A stretch of DNA of 64,000 nucleotides. It comes from Corynebacterium occultum (GTDB taxonomy: Bacteria > Actinomycetota > Actinomycetes > Mycobacteriales > Mycobacteriaceae). Both the position numbers and the translations under genes were made by a program. A model generated the notes under the pieces. It was not told where the DNA came from. It searched no databases and worked only from the letters and a program-made list of their open reading frames with translations. The DNA lies in NCBI RefSeq assembly GCF_009734425.1, contig NZ_CP046455.1, forward strand, positions 806,001-870,000. Reading direction: 5' to 3'. Positions 47,532-56,181 of the stretch are shown piece by piece (the stretch's first letter is position 1; each line of letters begins with the position of its first letter).

Positions 47532-50500
47532 TCCCTCCGAGCCATGGACTCAGGGACCAGGAAGATCACGGCAGCGGGGAAGGTTCGTGCGACCGGATCG
47601 GCGTACTGGCGCTTGATAGCCGCCTCCTCAGCTGCCCGTTCTGCCGGGATGCGGGCTAGTCGGCTTTCGAGGGCGGAGATGTCCGCAGACACCTGGTTCA
47701 TCTCTTGCGGCGAGAGGCCGGGTAGATAGAGATCACTCTCGGCTTCGTCGGGGTTCAGCTCCTTGGTGATGGCTCGTTCGAGCTCGTCGAGAACAGAGTG
47801 GAGGTCGGTCAGGTCGTGGGTCAGTCGATCGTTGAGTTTCTTATCGAGGCTGTCGAGACGCTCTTTCGACCGGGCTTCGACCGCGCTCATGATGGACTGC
47901 TTTCTGTTTGCGAATCTCTCCTTGAGTACGGCGAACAGTGCGTCGCTCGGCTCGACTGGCGTAGCCGACGCAAGTAGCTCTTCACGCTTAGCAACCTGGG
48001 TGATCCGGCTGAATCGGTCGTGGCCAAGCTCTCCTCCGGAAAGAGTGAGTTCTTCGTGAAGCCGGCGGTGATCGCCTCCGGTTATGACGAGCCGTGACCA
48101 GAGTAGGACGACGGGCTGAGTAGCAAGACTGTCGGGGACCACGCGGACAGCTACCCGGTGCAGCTTCTTGGTGTCGTGCAGCTTCCAGATTTCCTCGCGT
48201 AGGAGCCGCAAGCACATCTGAACAAGTCGGTGCCCAAGGTGCGCAAGCACCACGTCATCGCGGCCCTTCGACGTCTCATGATCGAAGGTGATGGCACGCC
48301 GCTTGTGAGTGTGTGGGTGTTCAAGTCCGCGAGTCGCCTTGCCCCAAGAGCCAGTGAGCGCGGGCACGGTGAAGACGACCGCATCGGATGCGTCGGACAA
48401 CTTCACCGGGGTCAAAGGAGGCTTCTCGGCCAGGTCGAGGGCCACCCTCACTGCGCGTTCGACGTTCTCTGGCAGCATGCGAAACTCGCTTCGCGCCTGA
48501 ATCAGAGTCTGGTGCAAGCGTTGAATCCGGTCGCGCAGTTGGCGCTCAGCGGCAACAAATCGGCGGGCGCGTGCTGCGTTGGCCTCAGCCGAGACCGTAT
48601 CGAAGCGGTTCCGCCGACCGAGCATGATCTCTTCGATCTGCCGAGCAAGGACTGGTCCAACACTGCCAAGGTCTTCGCGGATCGTCTCGACCTTGTTCGC
48701 CGCTCGCATCAGGTACTCGTGGTCCCCAGCAACTTCGCCAGGGGCAAGCTCTTTGGCGCTGTATGCTCGACCCACCGGGTGCCAGATGAAAACGGTGTCT
48801 TGCTTCTGGCCGTGGCGATCAATGCGCCCGTTCCGCTGCTCCATGACGTTCGGATTCCAGGGAATCTCGACGTGGATGAGGTAGTTGCAGTGGTTCTGGA
48901 GGTCGATCCCCTCGGATGCGGCGTCGGTTGCAAGCAGAATGCGCACTGGGGACACCGCCGGATCGGCTTGGAAGGCCGCCTTCACGGTCTCCCGGTCGTC
49001 CGGGTCGACGTCGCCGTGGAGGAAGGCCAGGCGGTCGCCGCCGTATCCGTGGCTCGCGAGAATCTGCTGGAGCCAGCTGTGCGTCGCGCGGTACTCGGTG
49101 AACAGGATGACGCGCTTGTTGTTCCACTGGCCATCAGGTTCTTTGAGATGCGACTCGATCCATTCGAGGATCGCTTTGGCTTTCGAGTCAGGCTTGTTGC
49201 GTGCTCCTTCGGCCCAGATGGTCAGCCGGTCCAGCGTGTCGCGCTGGCTCAGGGTCAGCGGTACGGCGAGCTCGGAGGCCAGTTCCACGGCCTCGTGCTG
49301 GGCGTCCTCCAGTGTGGAGTCGTTCGCCTGATCCTCCTCAGCGCGAAGGATCGCCTTGCGCAAGACCCGATCGTCCATGGCGCCGAGGGGTTTGGATGCG
49401 CGTGAGGGGCGGCTCAGGGTCTCGCGGTGGCGTGCGAGCGTGGTAGCGAACGCGAGCGGCGACGAGAACAGGCGCTTCTTGAGGAGCTTGTGAGCGAAAT
49501 CCGTGCCATAAGCATACTTGCCACCACCGACGGACTTTGAGCGGTCGGTGATGAAATCCTGAAGCAGTGCGTGTGCTTCTACCTCGCTCTCGGTGTAAGC
49601 GACTTCGAGAGAGACGAGTTTTCGCTCGGGGAAGATGCGCTTGCCGTCTGGGTCCGTGATGTCGCTCTTGAGTCGGCGAACCATGACGCGATGCAGCTGT
49701 TGCTCGTCCGGCAGAACGGAGCGAGCGAAGCGCTGGTCATCTAGCAGCTCCAACAGCGACGTGAAGGACGCCTGGTGGCCGTTGTGCGGGGTGGCGGTCA
49801 GGAACAAACGGTGGGAGAAGTTGGGAGCGAGGGTCCGGATTAGCCTCGTTCGTTGGCTCTCAAGGGCGTATCGGGTAGCTGCGGCAGGCGCGACGTTGTG
49901 GGCCTCGTCGACGATGAGGATGTCGAACTTGCGCGGGTAGGTGCTTGACGCAGGGAGGATGTCCTTGAGCAGCCGCAGGCCCTCGCCTGACTTGGCCCAA
50001 TCCACTGACGTGATGAGCCGTGGGAAAGAAGTCCACGGGTTTGCTTGGATTCCTCTGCTGCGTCGTAGCTGCTTGACGTACTCCGCATCAACTATTCGGA
50101 ACTCCAAGCCGAACTTCTCCTGCATCTCCGTTTGCCACTTGATCTGAAGGCTTGCTGGGCAAACGACGAGAACCGTGCGGGCTCGATGCCGGATCAGCAA
50201 CTCCTGGACAACCAGGCCAGCCTCAATGGTCTTGCCGAGGCCCACATCATCCGCGATGAGAAGGTTTACCCGTGCCATGTCAATGGCTCGCACGAGTGGG
50301 TCAAGCTGATAGTCCTCAATGGAGATGCCGCTGCGGAACGGTGCTTGGAGGAACGTGCGGTTCGCGTTGGTTGCTGCGCCCCAGCGCACCGCATCAAGAA
50401 AAGCTTCCAGCCGGTCATCCGAGTCCCAGCCGGTGATCTCCGGCAGCCCGGCCTTTTCAAGTACTTGCGCACCAGGCTCAAGTTCCCAAATCACCTGAAG

Positions 50501-50677
50501 CTCTTCCCCCAGCGCATCCTCATCCAGCGAGGAGAGCGTGACGAGATGCTGCGGACGCGTCCCAGGCAGCGCGCTCCCCGTCGTCGCTTCAGACACGACC
50601 CATTGGCGACGACGTACCTCGACGAGCTGGCCAGGTTCAGGAACAGTCTGAGTTGAGAGTGCTTGGTCTGGTTTCAT
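47528..50677 (-). CDS. drmD: DISARM class 1 SNF2-like helicase DrmD
   Basis: The 1049-residue SNF2/RapA-type protein shows DDVGLGKT (Walker A, 143-150), DEAH (257-260), LTATPHNG (motif III) and a HELICc domain with ATDAASEGIDLQNHCNYLIH and QRNGRIDRHGQ. The C-terminal 350 residues are charged and include a coiled-coil-like stretch. DrmD defines class 1 DISARM. The ATG overlaps the stop of the cytosine methylase gene (ATGA). Confidence 0.93.
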   Translation of the reverse strand: MKPDQALSTQTVPEPGQLVEVRRRQWVVSEATTGSALPGTRPQHLVTLSSLDEDALGEELQVIWELEPGAQVLEKAGLPEITGWDSDDRLEAFLDAVRWGAATNANRTFLQAPFRSGISIEDYQLDPLVRAIDMARVNLLIADDVGLGKTIEAGLVVQELLIRHRARTVLVVCPASLQIKWQTEMQEKFGLEFRIVDAEYVKQLRRSRGIQANPWTSFPRLITSVDWAKSGEGLRLLKDILPASSTYPRKFDILIVDEAHNVAPAAATRYALESQRTRLIRTLAPNFSHRLFLTATPHNGHQASFTSLLELLDDQRFARSVLPDEQQLHRVMVRRLKSDITDPDGKRIFPERKLVSLEVAYTESEVEAHALLQDFITDRSKSVGGGKYAYGTDFAHKLLKKRLFSSPLAFATTLARHRETLSRPSRASKPLGAMDDRVLRKAILRAEEDQANDSTLEDAQHEAVELASELAVPLTLSQRDTLDRLTIWAEGARNKPDSKAKAILEWIESHLKEPDGQWNNKRVILFTEYRATHSWLQQILASHGYGGDRLAFLHGDVDPDDRETVKAAFQADPAVSPVRILLATDAASEGIDLQNHCNYLIHVEIPWNPNVMEQRNGRIDRHGQKQDTVFIWHPVGRAYSAKELAPGEVAGDHEYLMRAANKVETIREDLGSVGPVLARQIEEIMLGRRNRFDTVSAEANAARARRFVAAERQLRDRIQRLHQTLIQARSEFRMLPENVERAVRVALDLAEKPPLTPVKLSDASDAVVFTVPALTGSWGKATRGLEHPHTHKRRAITFDHETSKGRDDVVLAHLGHRLVQMCLRLLREEIWKLHDTKKLHRVAVRVVPDSLATQPVVLLWSRLVITGGDHRRLHEELTLSGGELGHDRFSRITQVAKREELLASATPVEPSDALFAVLKERFANRKQSIMSAVEARSKERLDSLDKKLNDRLTHDLTDLHSVLDELERAITKELNPDEAESDLYLPGLSPQEMNQVSADISALESRLARIPAERAAEEAAIKRQYADPVARTFPAAVIFLVPESMARRE

Positions 50678-51768
50678 GCGAGCTGACCCCCGGTAAGCAC
50701 ACGAAGGACATCATCACGATGCTCCTTGACGTGGGCCTTCATACTCCGGCCGATCAGTTCGCCAAGGGTGACAGGTACTGCATTGCCGATCAGCCTACCG
50801 ATGGTCTTCATGTGCACGGGGGCACCGGGCGCGACGAACTGGTAGTTCAGGGGGAAGCCCTGCAAGATCGCTCCCTCTCGTAGAGAAATCGCTCGATCCT
50901 GGGAAGGGTGCCCGAAGCGTCCGTTGCCGAACCCGTAGAACTGAGTAGTCATGGTAGGGGCAGCCTCGTCCCAAGTCATGCGACCGTACACGCCTGCATA
51001 GGTCTTGCCGGACTCCTTCTTGTGGCATTCAGCGACAAGTTCGTCGGGCCAGTCACGCCAGGTGCCACCGGGCTTGGACGCCTTGATCCTGCGCAGGTTC
51101 AGTGGCGACAGCCGGGAGGCTCGGTGCAGTCGATCTACTGCATCTGCTGACCCCGCTGCCAGGGCTGGCACCCTCCCGTTGCCGATCGCTTCGCGAACGC
51201 TCGTCGGTTTTGCATTGAACTGAGCGGGGGTAAGGAGACTGATCGGGCCAAGGCGCGAAGCGAGGAGAACCAGTCGATTTCGATGCTGAGGAACACCGTA
51301 GTCTTGGCAGTCGACGATCTGCTTGGATACCTCGTAACCGCTGGCTTCGAGCGATCCAACGAATTCATCGAAGACGGCATGGTTGAGCAGACCGGGTACA
51401 TTCTCCATGGTGACCAGCTCTGGGAGCAGTTCTCCTGCAAGGCGCGAGAAGTGCCGCAGCAACCACCATCGGTCATCGTCGGTAGACGCTTTCTGATTGT
51501 AGGAAGAGAACGTCTGGCATGGGGCACAACCAGCCAGCAGCCGAACGCTTCTCGGCAAGTAGTACGAAGCGAGCTCGCGGGACTCAATGTCGCCGACTGA
51601 CTTGAGAAGGAACTTGGCCTTGTTGTTCTCCGTGTACGGGTACTCGCATGCAGGGTCGACATCGACGCCCACACGGACGTTGATTCCGGCCTTGGCAAGG
51701 CCATGGGTCAGTCCTCCTGCCCCGCTGAACAGGTCTACGGCGTTGATTGGTATGTGGGGCGCGGTCAC
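50674..51768 (-). CDS. drmMII: C5-cytosine DNA methyltransferase, DrmMII-like
   Basis: The 364-residue protein has the motifs of C5 methylases in order: DLFSGAGGLTHGLAKAG (I, AdoMet), GCAPCQTFS (IV, catalytic Cys84 in PCQ), MENVPGLL (VI, ENV at 122-124), QHRNRLVLLASR (VIII), and LREGAILQGFP with IGNAVP (IX-X). It starts at a GTG overlapping the HTH gene and its stop overlaps drmD, so it is part of the defence operon. A cytosine methylase is the mark of class 2 DISARM, where it protects the host genome. Whether it is a true DrmMII or an independently acquired Dcm-like enzyme cannot be told here. Confidence 0.88.
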   Translation of the reverse strand: MTAPHIPINAVDLFSGAGGLTHGLAKAGINVRVGVDVDPACEYPYTENNKAKFLLKSVGDIESRELASYYLPRSVRLLAGCAPCQTFSSYNQKASTDDDRWWLLRHFSRLAGELLPELVTMENVPGLLNHAVFDEFVGSLEASGYEVSKQIVDCQDYGVPQHRNRLVLLASRLGPISLLTPAQFNAKPTSVREAIGNGRVPALAAGSADAVDRLHRASRLSPLNLRRIKASKPGGTWRDWPDELVAECHKKESGKTYAGVYGRMTWDEAAPTMTTQFYGFGNGRFGHPSQDRAISLREGAILQGFPLNYQFVAPGAPVHMKTIGRLIGNAVPVTLGELIGRSMKAHVKEHRDDVLRVLTGGQLA

Positions 51769-51953
51769 TTGGCCCCACCTTCGCGCGCGTCGCCGCCAGC
51801 TTCAACGTGGTCTCGTTTAAACTTCCACTTTCGCCCCATCTTGTGGGCGGGCACGGCTGAACGCTCGATCCACCGATAGACAGTGTCACTACTCACTCCG
51901 AGGTGCTGACAAATCTCCTCGACGGAGAGCCAGCGATCTTGCACGTTAGCCAT
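51765..51953 (-). CDS. Small helix-turn-helix (excisionase-family) protein, operon leader
   Basis: The ATG at 51953 has a good ribosome binding site (AAGGAG, 6 bases upstream). The 62-residue product is a MerR/excisionase-type winged helix: WLSVEEICQHLGVSSDTVYRWI then VPAHKMGRKWKFKRDHVE. It is the first gene of the DISARM operon and overlaps the methylase start by 4 bases. Likely roles are control of the operon promoter; recombination directionality is less likely since no intact recombinase is near. Confidence 0.85.
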   Translation of the reverse strand: MANVQDRWLSVEEICQHLGVSSDTVYRWIERSAVPAHKMGRKWKFKRDHVEAGGDAREGGAK

Positions 51954-52058
51954 CTTTTCTCCTTCAGCCAGTGCTCCGAGGGCGCCCCCTGCGCGCTGCG
52001 ACGGTCGAACGGCAAGCGCACAGCCGCGTCCAAGTCTAGGCGTAGCTACCGAGAACAC

Positions 52059-52066
52059 CTAATATA
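52059..52066 (-). promoter_or_regulatory. Candidate -10 of the DISARM operon promoter
   Basis: The minus strand reads CTTATATTAG here, 106 bases upstream of the HTH start codon and about 60 bases inside the end of the insertion sequence. It is the most -10-like word in the 172 bases between the HTH gene and the IS. No convincing -35 was found. The rest of that gap holds no gene. Confidence 0.25.
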
Positions 52067-52125
52067 AGCCGCAGAGATGCGCATATGTCCGCGCGCGTCT
52101 GGGATCTTCCCACCCCTCAGCACTA

Positions 52126-53132
52126 AGCGGTGTCACGAAAGTCGTTTCAGCCAGTACCGGATCACCGCCACCTGAACCATGGCCTCGAAATGCACCGCTA
52201 ACTTGTCCAAACTCGTGGCACACCCACGGTGCTGCTTGGTCCGATTGATACCCTGCTCCACGGCATTGCGACGCCGATAAGCTGCGGTGTCGAAAGCAGG
52301 GGGGTCGGCCCCCGGCTGACTCCCTGCGCCGACGGTGGGCGACCTGGTCCTTCGGCTGAGAAATCGTTGCCGTGATACCCCGCGACCTCAGATACTTCCG
52401 GTTGGCACGCGAGGAATACACCTTGTCCGCCAGCACCCGCTTAGGCCGGCACCTTGGCCGACCCCGCCCGGCGGACGGTACGCGGATCTTGTCCAGTACC
52501 GGCATCATCTGCGGACCATCCCTTGCTTGACCTGGTGTGACGACAAACGACATCACCACGCAATCGGCATCAATGCCGACGTGGATCTTCGTTGGCTACC
52601 CGCCCCTTGAGCGGCAAAAACCATGATCAGCAGGCTCTGCCAGATGGCGGGTGACACTGTCTTTCCTGGCGCCGGCGGCGTGGACGTGCCGGCGAGTGGT
52701 CGTGGAGTCGGCACTGACCTCCAGGAAAGTTTTCCCTGCTCTTGGGCGTGAGTGAGCAGCCGGGTGTGCACGTTTGTCCACACCCCGTCGGCCCGGAGAT
52801 GGACAAACAGGGCGTAGACCCGCCACCAGGGGCCGTGGCGTTCATGGACATCGGGCCATGGGCAGCCGGTACGGATGCGGAAGAAGATGCCGTTGAGCAG
52901 GGATCTAATGCCCCAGGTGCGGGGGCGTCCCCGCCGTGGTGGGGCGGGCAGGAGTGGGGCAAGCAGTGCCCATTCGGCGTCGGTGAGGTCGTGGCGGGCG
53001 GGCGGCGGTAAAGTAGGCAACGAGGTTTTCCTGGTACGCGTTGATGATTAGACACCAACACCGTGCGCTGTGAAACCCTCGTTGCAGTTTAGGGCACGCC
53101 GGTGTCACTCACCGGATTTTCGTAACACTGCC
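52126..53132 (-). mobile_element. IS5-type insertion sequence, 1007 bp
   Basis: The ends form an imperfect 18-bp inverted repeat (AGCGGTGTCACGAAAGTC at 52126; GGCAGTGTTACGAAAATC read inward from 53132), each flanked by TA. The transposase on the minus strand resembles the IS5 superfamily (IS402-like N-terminal domain and DDE domain) but is broken. The element lies between the DISARM operon promoter region and the amtR stop, 20 bases from the latter. Confidence 0.85.
52128..53020 (-). pseudogene. IS5-family transposase, broken
   Basis: The ATG at 53020 starts an intact N-terminal domain (LTDAEWALLAPLLP, then RPRTWGIRSLLNGIFFRIRT and CPWPDVHERHGPWW). The frame must shift near 52740 to continue with LEVSADSTTTRRHVHAAGAR (first catalytic Asp in ADST). 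There is an in-frame TAG at about 52603, just before PTKIHVGIDADCVV. After ADKVYSSRANRKYLRSRGI a second shift near 52330 is needed to reach the last part (NAVEQGINRTKQHRGCAT, catalytic Glu). IS5 elements can use one programmed frameshift, but two shifts plus a stop indicate a dead gene. Confidence 0.75.
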
Positions 53133-53152
53133 TAGACCCTGGACTCACTGCC

Positions 53153-53824
53153 TCAGCCCTGCTGTACTTCCTGCAGGAGTCGCAGGGCGGTGGTTTCCCG
53201 GTCAGCGGGGAGTTCCGCGCCCAGGACGGTGAGCGCGGCGTCGGCAAGCATGATGGTGGTTTCGGGTAGCTGCTCCTCACTGAGGGGGGCCGGGACCACA
53301 CCGTCGTTGTCGCGCATCTCGGTCACCGAGAGGGCGATGTGGAAGGGCAGGTCGCAGCGCTTATCCTCTGCTCCGACGATCTCAGCGGCCAGGGAACGGA
53401 AGATTTCCCGCAGATCGGTTCGCTGCTGGTGGTAGGTGGTGAATTCTTCCGATGCGGCGACGGGAAGCTGGTAGAGCTTGCCTACATTCCAGCGGGTGGA
53501 GAGCAGCAGCCGGGTTTCAGCCGCCACCAGGGCCCAGAGCCGCATCGCGGGCGCTGCCTCAGAGTTGTTGAGCTGCTCTGCGAGCTGCATCGAGGGCTCG
53601 ATGGTGGAGGTCAGCAGGGTCAGGAAGATCTCGGTCTTGGAGGGGAAGTGGTAGTAGAGGGAGGCCTGCCGGATGCCCACCGCATCAGCGATCTGGTGGG
53701 TGGAGGTGGTGGCGAAACCCTGGGTGGTGAACAGCTCTGCCGAAGCATCGAGAATCTCCTCGCGTGCGGTGCTACCACGGCGGCGAGGACTGTTCTTGCG
53801 GGGACGACCCACTGCTCCGGCCAC
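53153..53824 (-). CDS. amtR: TetR-type nitrogen regulator AmtR
   Basis: The 223-residue protein has a TetR DNA-binding domain (REEILDASAELFTTQGFATT, HQIADAVGIRQASLYYHFPS), and its N-terminus MAGAVGRPRK and ligand domain (LLSTRWNVGKLYQLPV) agree closely with AmtR of C. glutamicum as I recall it. AmtR represses nitrogen uptake and assimilation genes and is released by adenylylated GlnK under nitrogen limitation. The basic, disordered N-terminal tail is complete. The DISARM insert ends 20 bases past its stop. Confidence 0.92.
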   Translation of the reverse strand: MAGAVGRPRKNSPRRRGSTAREEILDASAELFTTQGFATTSTHQIADAVGIRQASLYYHFPSKTEIFLTLLTSTIEPSMQLAEQLNNSEAAPAMRLWALVAAETRLLLSTRWNVGKLYQLPVAASEEFTTYHQQRTDLREIFRSLAAEIVGAEDKRCDLPFHIALSVTEMRDNDGVVPAPLSEEQLPETTIMLADAALTVLGAELPADRETTALRLLQEVQQG

Positions 53825-53898
53825 TGAGATTCCACTCCTTATCTGTTGACCAAAAGAATCATATTCGCATTGTAGCGAGCATGATCATGGGAATACCA

Positions 53899-54840
53899 CT
53901 AGGACCCGTTGTCGGGGATGTTGATGTCGTGGCGTGCGGCCAGGGAACGAACCACCAGTGCAACCCCGCGGCTGGCGGCCCCGAAGGAGGAACGCTGCAG
54001 TGCGGGGAGATCCTCGGCGGTGATCTCGCGATCCACCACATGATCCACCCAACGGCGGAACTGCAGGGACGCGCCGGTGGACCAGCCCTGGCGGAGCAGA
54101 TCGGCCTCATCTTCATTGAGCACGCCGGCGGACTGCCCGGCCTGGATGTACTCCTGGGTGGCCAGGCAGTGAGTACGGCTGCTCAGTCCTGCCCAGCGGG
54201 CCAGATCAGTGACCGGGGCCAGCAGCTCCCGGCGGATGTCCACCACGGATTCCCGGTCCGGCAGACCATTCGCACTGCGCAGGGCAGGTGGGCGGTGATC
54301 TATGGCCTCATGCAGCAGGGGCAGCACGGAACCCAGGTGGCTGAGCAGGTGCTCCCGGAACCAGGTGCCGGCATCGGCGAAGACCCCGATGGCGGTGGGG
54401 TCCCCTTGGGCGGTGGCCTGCTCGATGCGGTAGAGCCACTCCGCATGGGTGGTGGGGGAGAACTCGGCTGTCAGCGGGGCCGGGATCAGGCCGACGCTGC
54501 GCAGGATGGTGCTGATCTCGCCATTGGCCTCCGCGCCGGTTTCCGTCGGATCAGCGGTTACCAGCAGCCACTCCACCTTGGAGGTGGGGAAACCATCACC
54601 CCGTCCGATCGCCCCGGTGAGCACCAGTTGGTTCTTTCCGAGGAGTTCGGTGATGGCGGGGGAGTGCAGCGCATCGGAGACCAGGGTGGAGTACCAGTGG
54701 GTCAGCTCCACTGCCGGGGTGTCGTGGGCGAGTGCATTGCGCAGCAGTTCATGGGACTCCGCCAATACGCCCCGGACCGTGGCCACCTGTTCACAACGGG
54801 GGGACTGTTCCGCTAGATCCAGCAGGGACTCGTGCAGCAC
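53899..54840 (-). CDS. GlnD-like / DUF294 nucleotidyltransferase-type protein, active site degenerate
   Basis: The 313-residue protein looks like a nucleotidyltransferase-fold domain (LVLTGAIGRGDGFPTSKVEW, about residues 90-110) followed by a substrate-binding helical domain of the DUF294_C type (EYIQAGQSAGVLNEDEADLL, at about 230-250). Active members have G-S-x(9)-D-x-D/E after the helix; here the place of the DxD is taken by SKVEW, so catalysis is doubtful. It lies just upstream of amtR on the same strand. A regulatory role in nitrogen control is possible but inferred from position only. Confidence 0.7.
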   Translation of the reverse strand: MLHESLLDLAEQSPRCEQVATVRGVLAESHELLRNALAHDTPAVELTHWYSTLVSDALHSPAITELLGKNQLVLTGAIGRGDGFPTSKVEWLLVTADPTETGAEANGEISTILRSVGLIPAPLTAEFSPTTHAEWLYRIEQATAQGDPTAIGVFADAGTWFREHLLSHLGSVLPLLHEAIDHRPPALRSANGLPDRESVVDIRRELLAPVTDLARWAGLSSRTHCLATQEYIQAGQSAGVLNEDEADLLRQGWSTGASLQFRRWVDHVVDREITAEDLPALQRSSFGAASRGVALVVRSLAARHDINIPDNGS

Positions 54841-54941
54841 GCTCCGGCCATCCTTTCAATCATCCGACAGATTTATGTCGCCCAATCTACCAGCGGGGCC
54901 ACCCCTCGGAGAACCCCACGGTGAGGGGCAGGGGATAAAAA

Positions 54942-54974
54942 ATCGACCGCCCCGAAAAATTCGGGACGGTCGAT
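54942..54974 (-). terminator. Terminator of rpmE-rpmF
   Basis: ATCGACCG / CGGTCGAT outer stem with CCCGAA/TTCGGG inside; the minus strand continues with TTTTTTA. It is 31 bases after the rpmF stop. Confidence 0.85.
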
Positions 54975-55004
54975 GAGATGATCGGTCAGATCAGAGAAGT
55001 TCGA

Positions 55005-55178
55005 TTAGAACTGCTCAACCTCGACCAGGCCGAGCTGGGCGGCCTTGACCAGACGACGCGGGATGCGAACGGTCTGACCGTCGATCTTGACGTCCTGGAG
55101 GGCGACATTGTCGGCCTTCCACTGGGAGCGACGCATGCGGGTGTTAGCGCGGGACAACTTACGCTTCGGAACTGCCAT
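55005..55178 (-). CDS. rpmF: 50S ribosomal protein L32
   Basis: The 57-residue protein begins [20 protein letters not shown], the conserved L32 N-terminus, and has no Cys, so it is the zinc-free form. The gene follows rpmE by 11 bases with a GGAGG ribosome binding site. L32 is part of the large subunit near the exit-tunnel side. Confidence 0.96.
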   Translation of the reverse strand: MAVPKRKLSRANTRMRRSQWKADNVALQDVKIDGQTVRIPRRLVKAAQLGLVEVEQF

Positions 55179-55189
55179 GGTTTTCCTCC

Positions 55190-55456
55190 TTAAGCCTTCT
55201 TCTTGCGGCGGGCCATGCCACCGAAACGCTTCTGGAACTTCTCAACGCGGCCAGCGGTGTCCATGACACGCTGTGCGCCGGTCCAGAACGGGTGGGATTC
55301 GCTGGTGACGTCGACGACGATGAGGGGGTACTCATTGCCGTCCTCCCACTCCACGGTGCGGGAGCTGTTGACGGTGGACTTGGTCATGAACTGGAAACCA
55401 GTTCCCGCGTCCTGGAAGACTACCGGGTGGTAGTCCGGGTGGATATCCTTCTTCAT
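55190..55456 (-). CDS. rpmE2: 50S ribosomal protein L31, type B (zinc-free)
   Basis: The 88-residue L31 begins [20 protein letters not shown] and has SESHPFWTG, and lacks the CxxC pair of zinc-binding L31. Type B L31 replaces the zinc form when zinc is scarce in many bacteria. First gene of rpmE-rpmF. Confidence 0.95.
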   Translation of the reverse strand: MKKDIHPDYHPVVFQDAGTGFQFMTKSTVNSSRTVEWEDGNEYPLIVVDVTSESHPFWTGAQRVMDTAGRVEKFQKRFGGMARRKKKA

Positions 55457-55809
55457 TTACTCTCGATTCCCTCAGGATTGCACTTCAGATCGGTTCCGTG
55501 TCTCAAGGTGGTCACGAATCGTGTCTGAGTTGGGTTCGTTAAGTATGCACTGCCAGGGTGGCGGTGAACCTCAAAGATATTACACGTCGCGGGGGTGAAA
55601 CTTGAAATCCTGCGGATGAGGGGGAGGGGAGTTTCTGGTAATGGGATCTCCCGTGCCTGCCTGAGGGCCATGCAGGGCCCGGTTTTGAGGGGGTGGCCAA
55701 CTTCCCGAACTCGGCATATGATGGATTTATCAAGTCATTAATTCATTTGCCCTGCCCTGGGTTGCTTTTCTGGGGAGCTGGAGCGAACTGGTCGAAGGGG
55801 GTCTGAGGT
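55457..55809. promoter_or_regulatory. 353-bp divergent intergenic region (rpmE | arsR), with inverted repeat
   Basis: No gene is seen here. At 55719-55732 there is TGATGGATTTATCA (TGAT-N6-ATCA), followed by an AT-rich imperfect palindrome AAGTCATTAATTCATTT (55732-55748), about 60 bases upstream of the arsR start. Both are of the size and place of an ArsR-family operator. No clear Zur box (TGAAAAT-like palindrome) was found ahead of rpmE. Confidence 0.35.
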
Positions 55810-56181
55810 TTGTTCGAGGATGAACAGCGCCCGCTCTATGAGGTCAAGGCCAACCTCTTCAAGGGATTGGCGCATCCCTACCGGATCAAGGTGCTGGAGA
55901 TTCTCTCCGCCCACCCCAGGGTCTCGGTGTCCGAAATGCTGGCGGCGACGGGACTGGAGGCCTCCCACCTTTCCCAGCATCTGGCGGTGCTGCGACGCAA
56001 CCGGCTGGTGGTCTCTGAACGGCAGGCCAATGTGGTTTTTTATCAGCTCGCCTACCCGCAGGTCGCGGACCTGCTCCGGGTTTCCCGGGAATTGCTCGGG
56101 GAGATGCTCGACGCCTCCCGGGAGCAGCTCGACTCCCTCCGGGGGTTGCCGCAGATTGATCAGGACAGGAGGATGCAATGA
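55810..56181 (+). CDS. ArsR-family transcriptional regulator
   Basis: The 123-residue protein starts at TTG 55810. It has the ArsR winged helix: LFKGLAHPYRIKVLEILSAH, SVSEMLAATGLEASHLSQHL, AVLRRNRLVVSERQANVVFY. It has no Cys and no metal-binding CxC on the DNA-binding helix, so it is probably not a metal sensor. The gene overlaps the transporter gene by 4 bases (ATGA). It likely regulates its own operon with the SulP transporter. Confidence 0.88.
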   Translation: MFEDEQRPLYEVKANLFKGLAHPYRIKVLEILSAHPRVSVSEMLAATGLEASHLSQHLAVLRRNRLVVSERQANVVFYQLAYPQVADLLRVSRELLGEMLDASREQLDSLRGLPQIDQDRRMQ

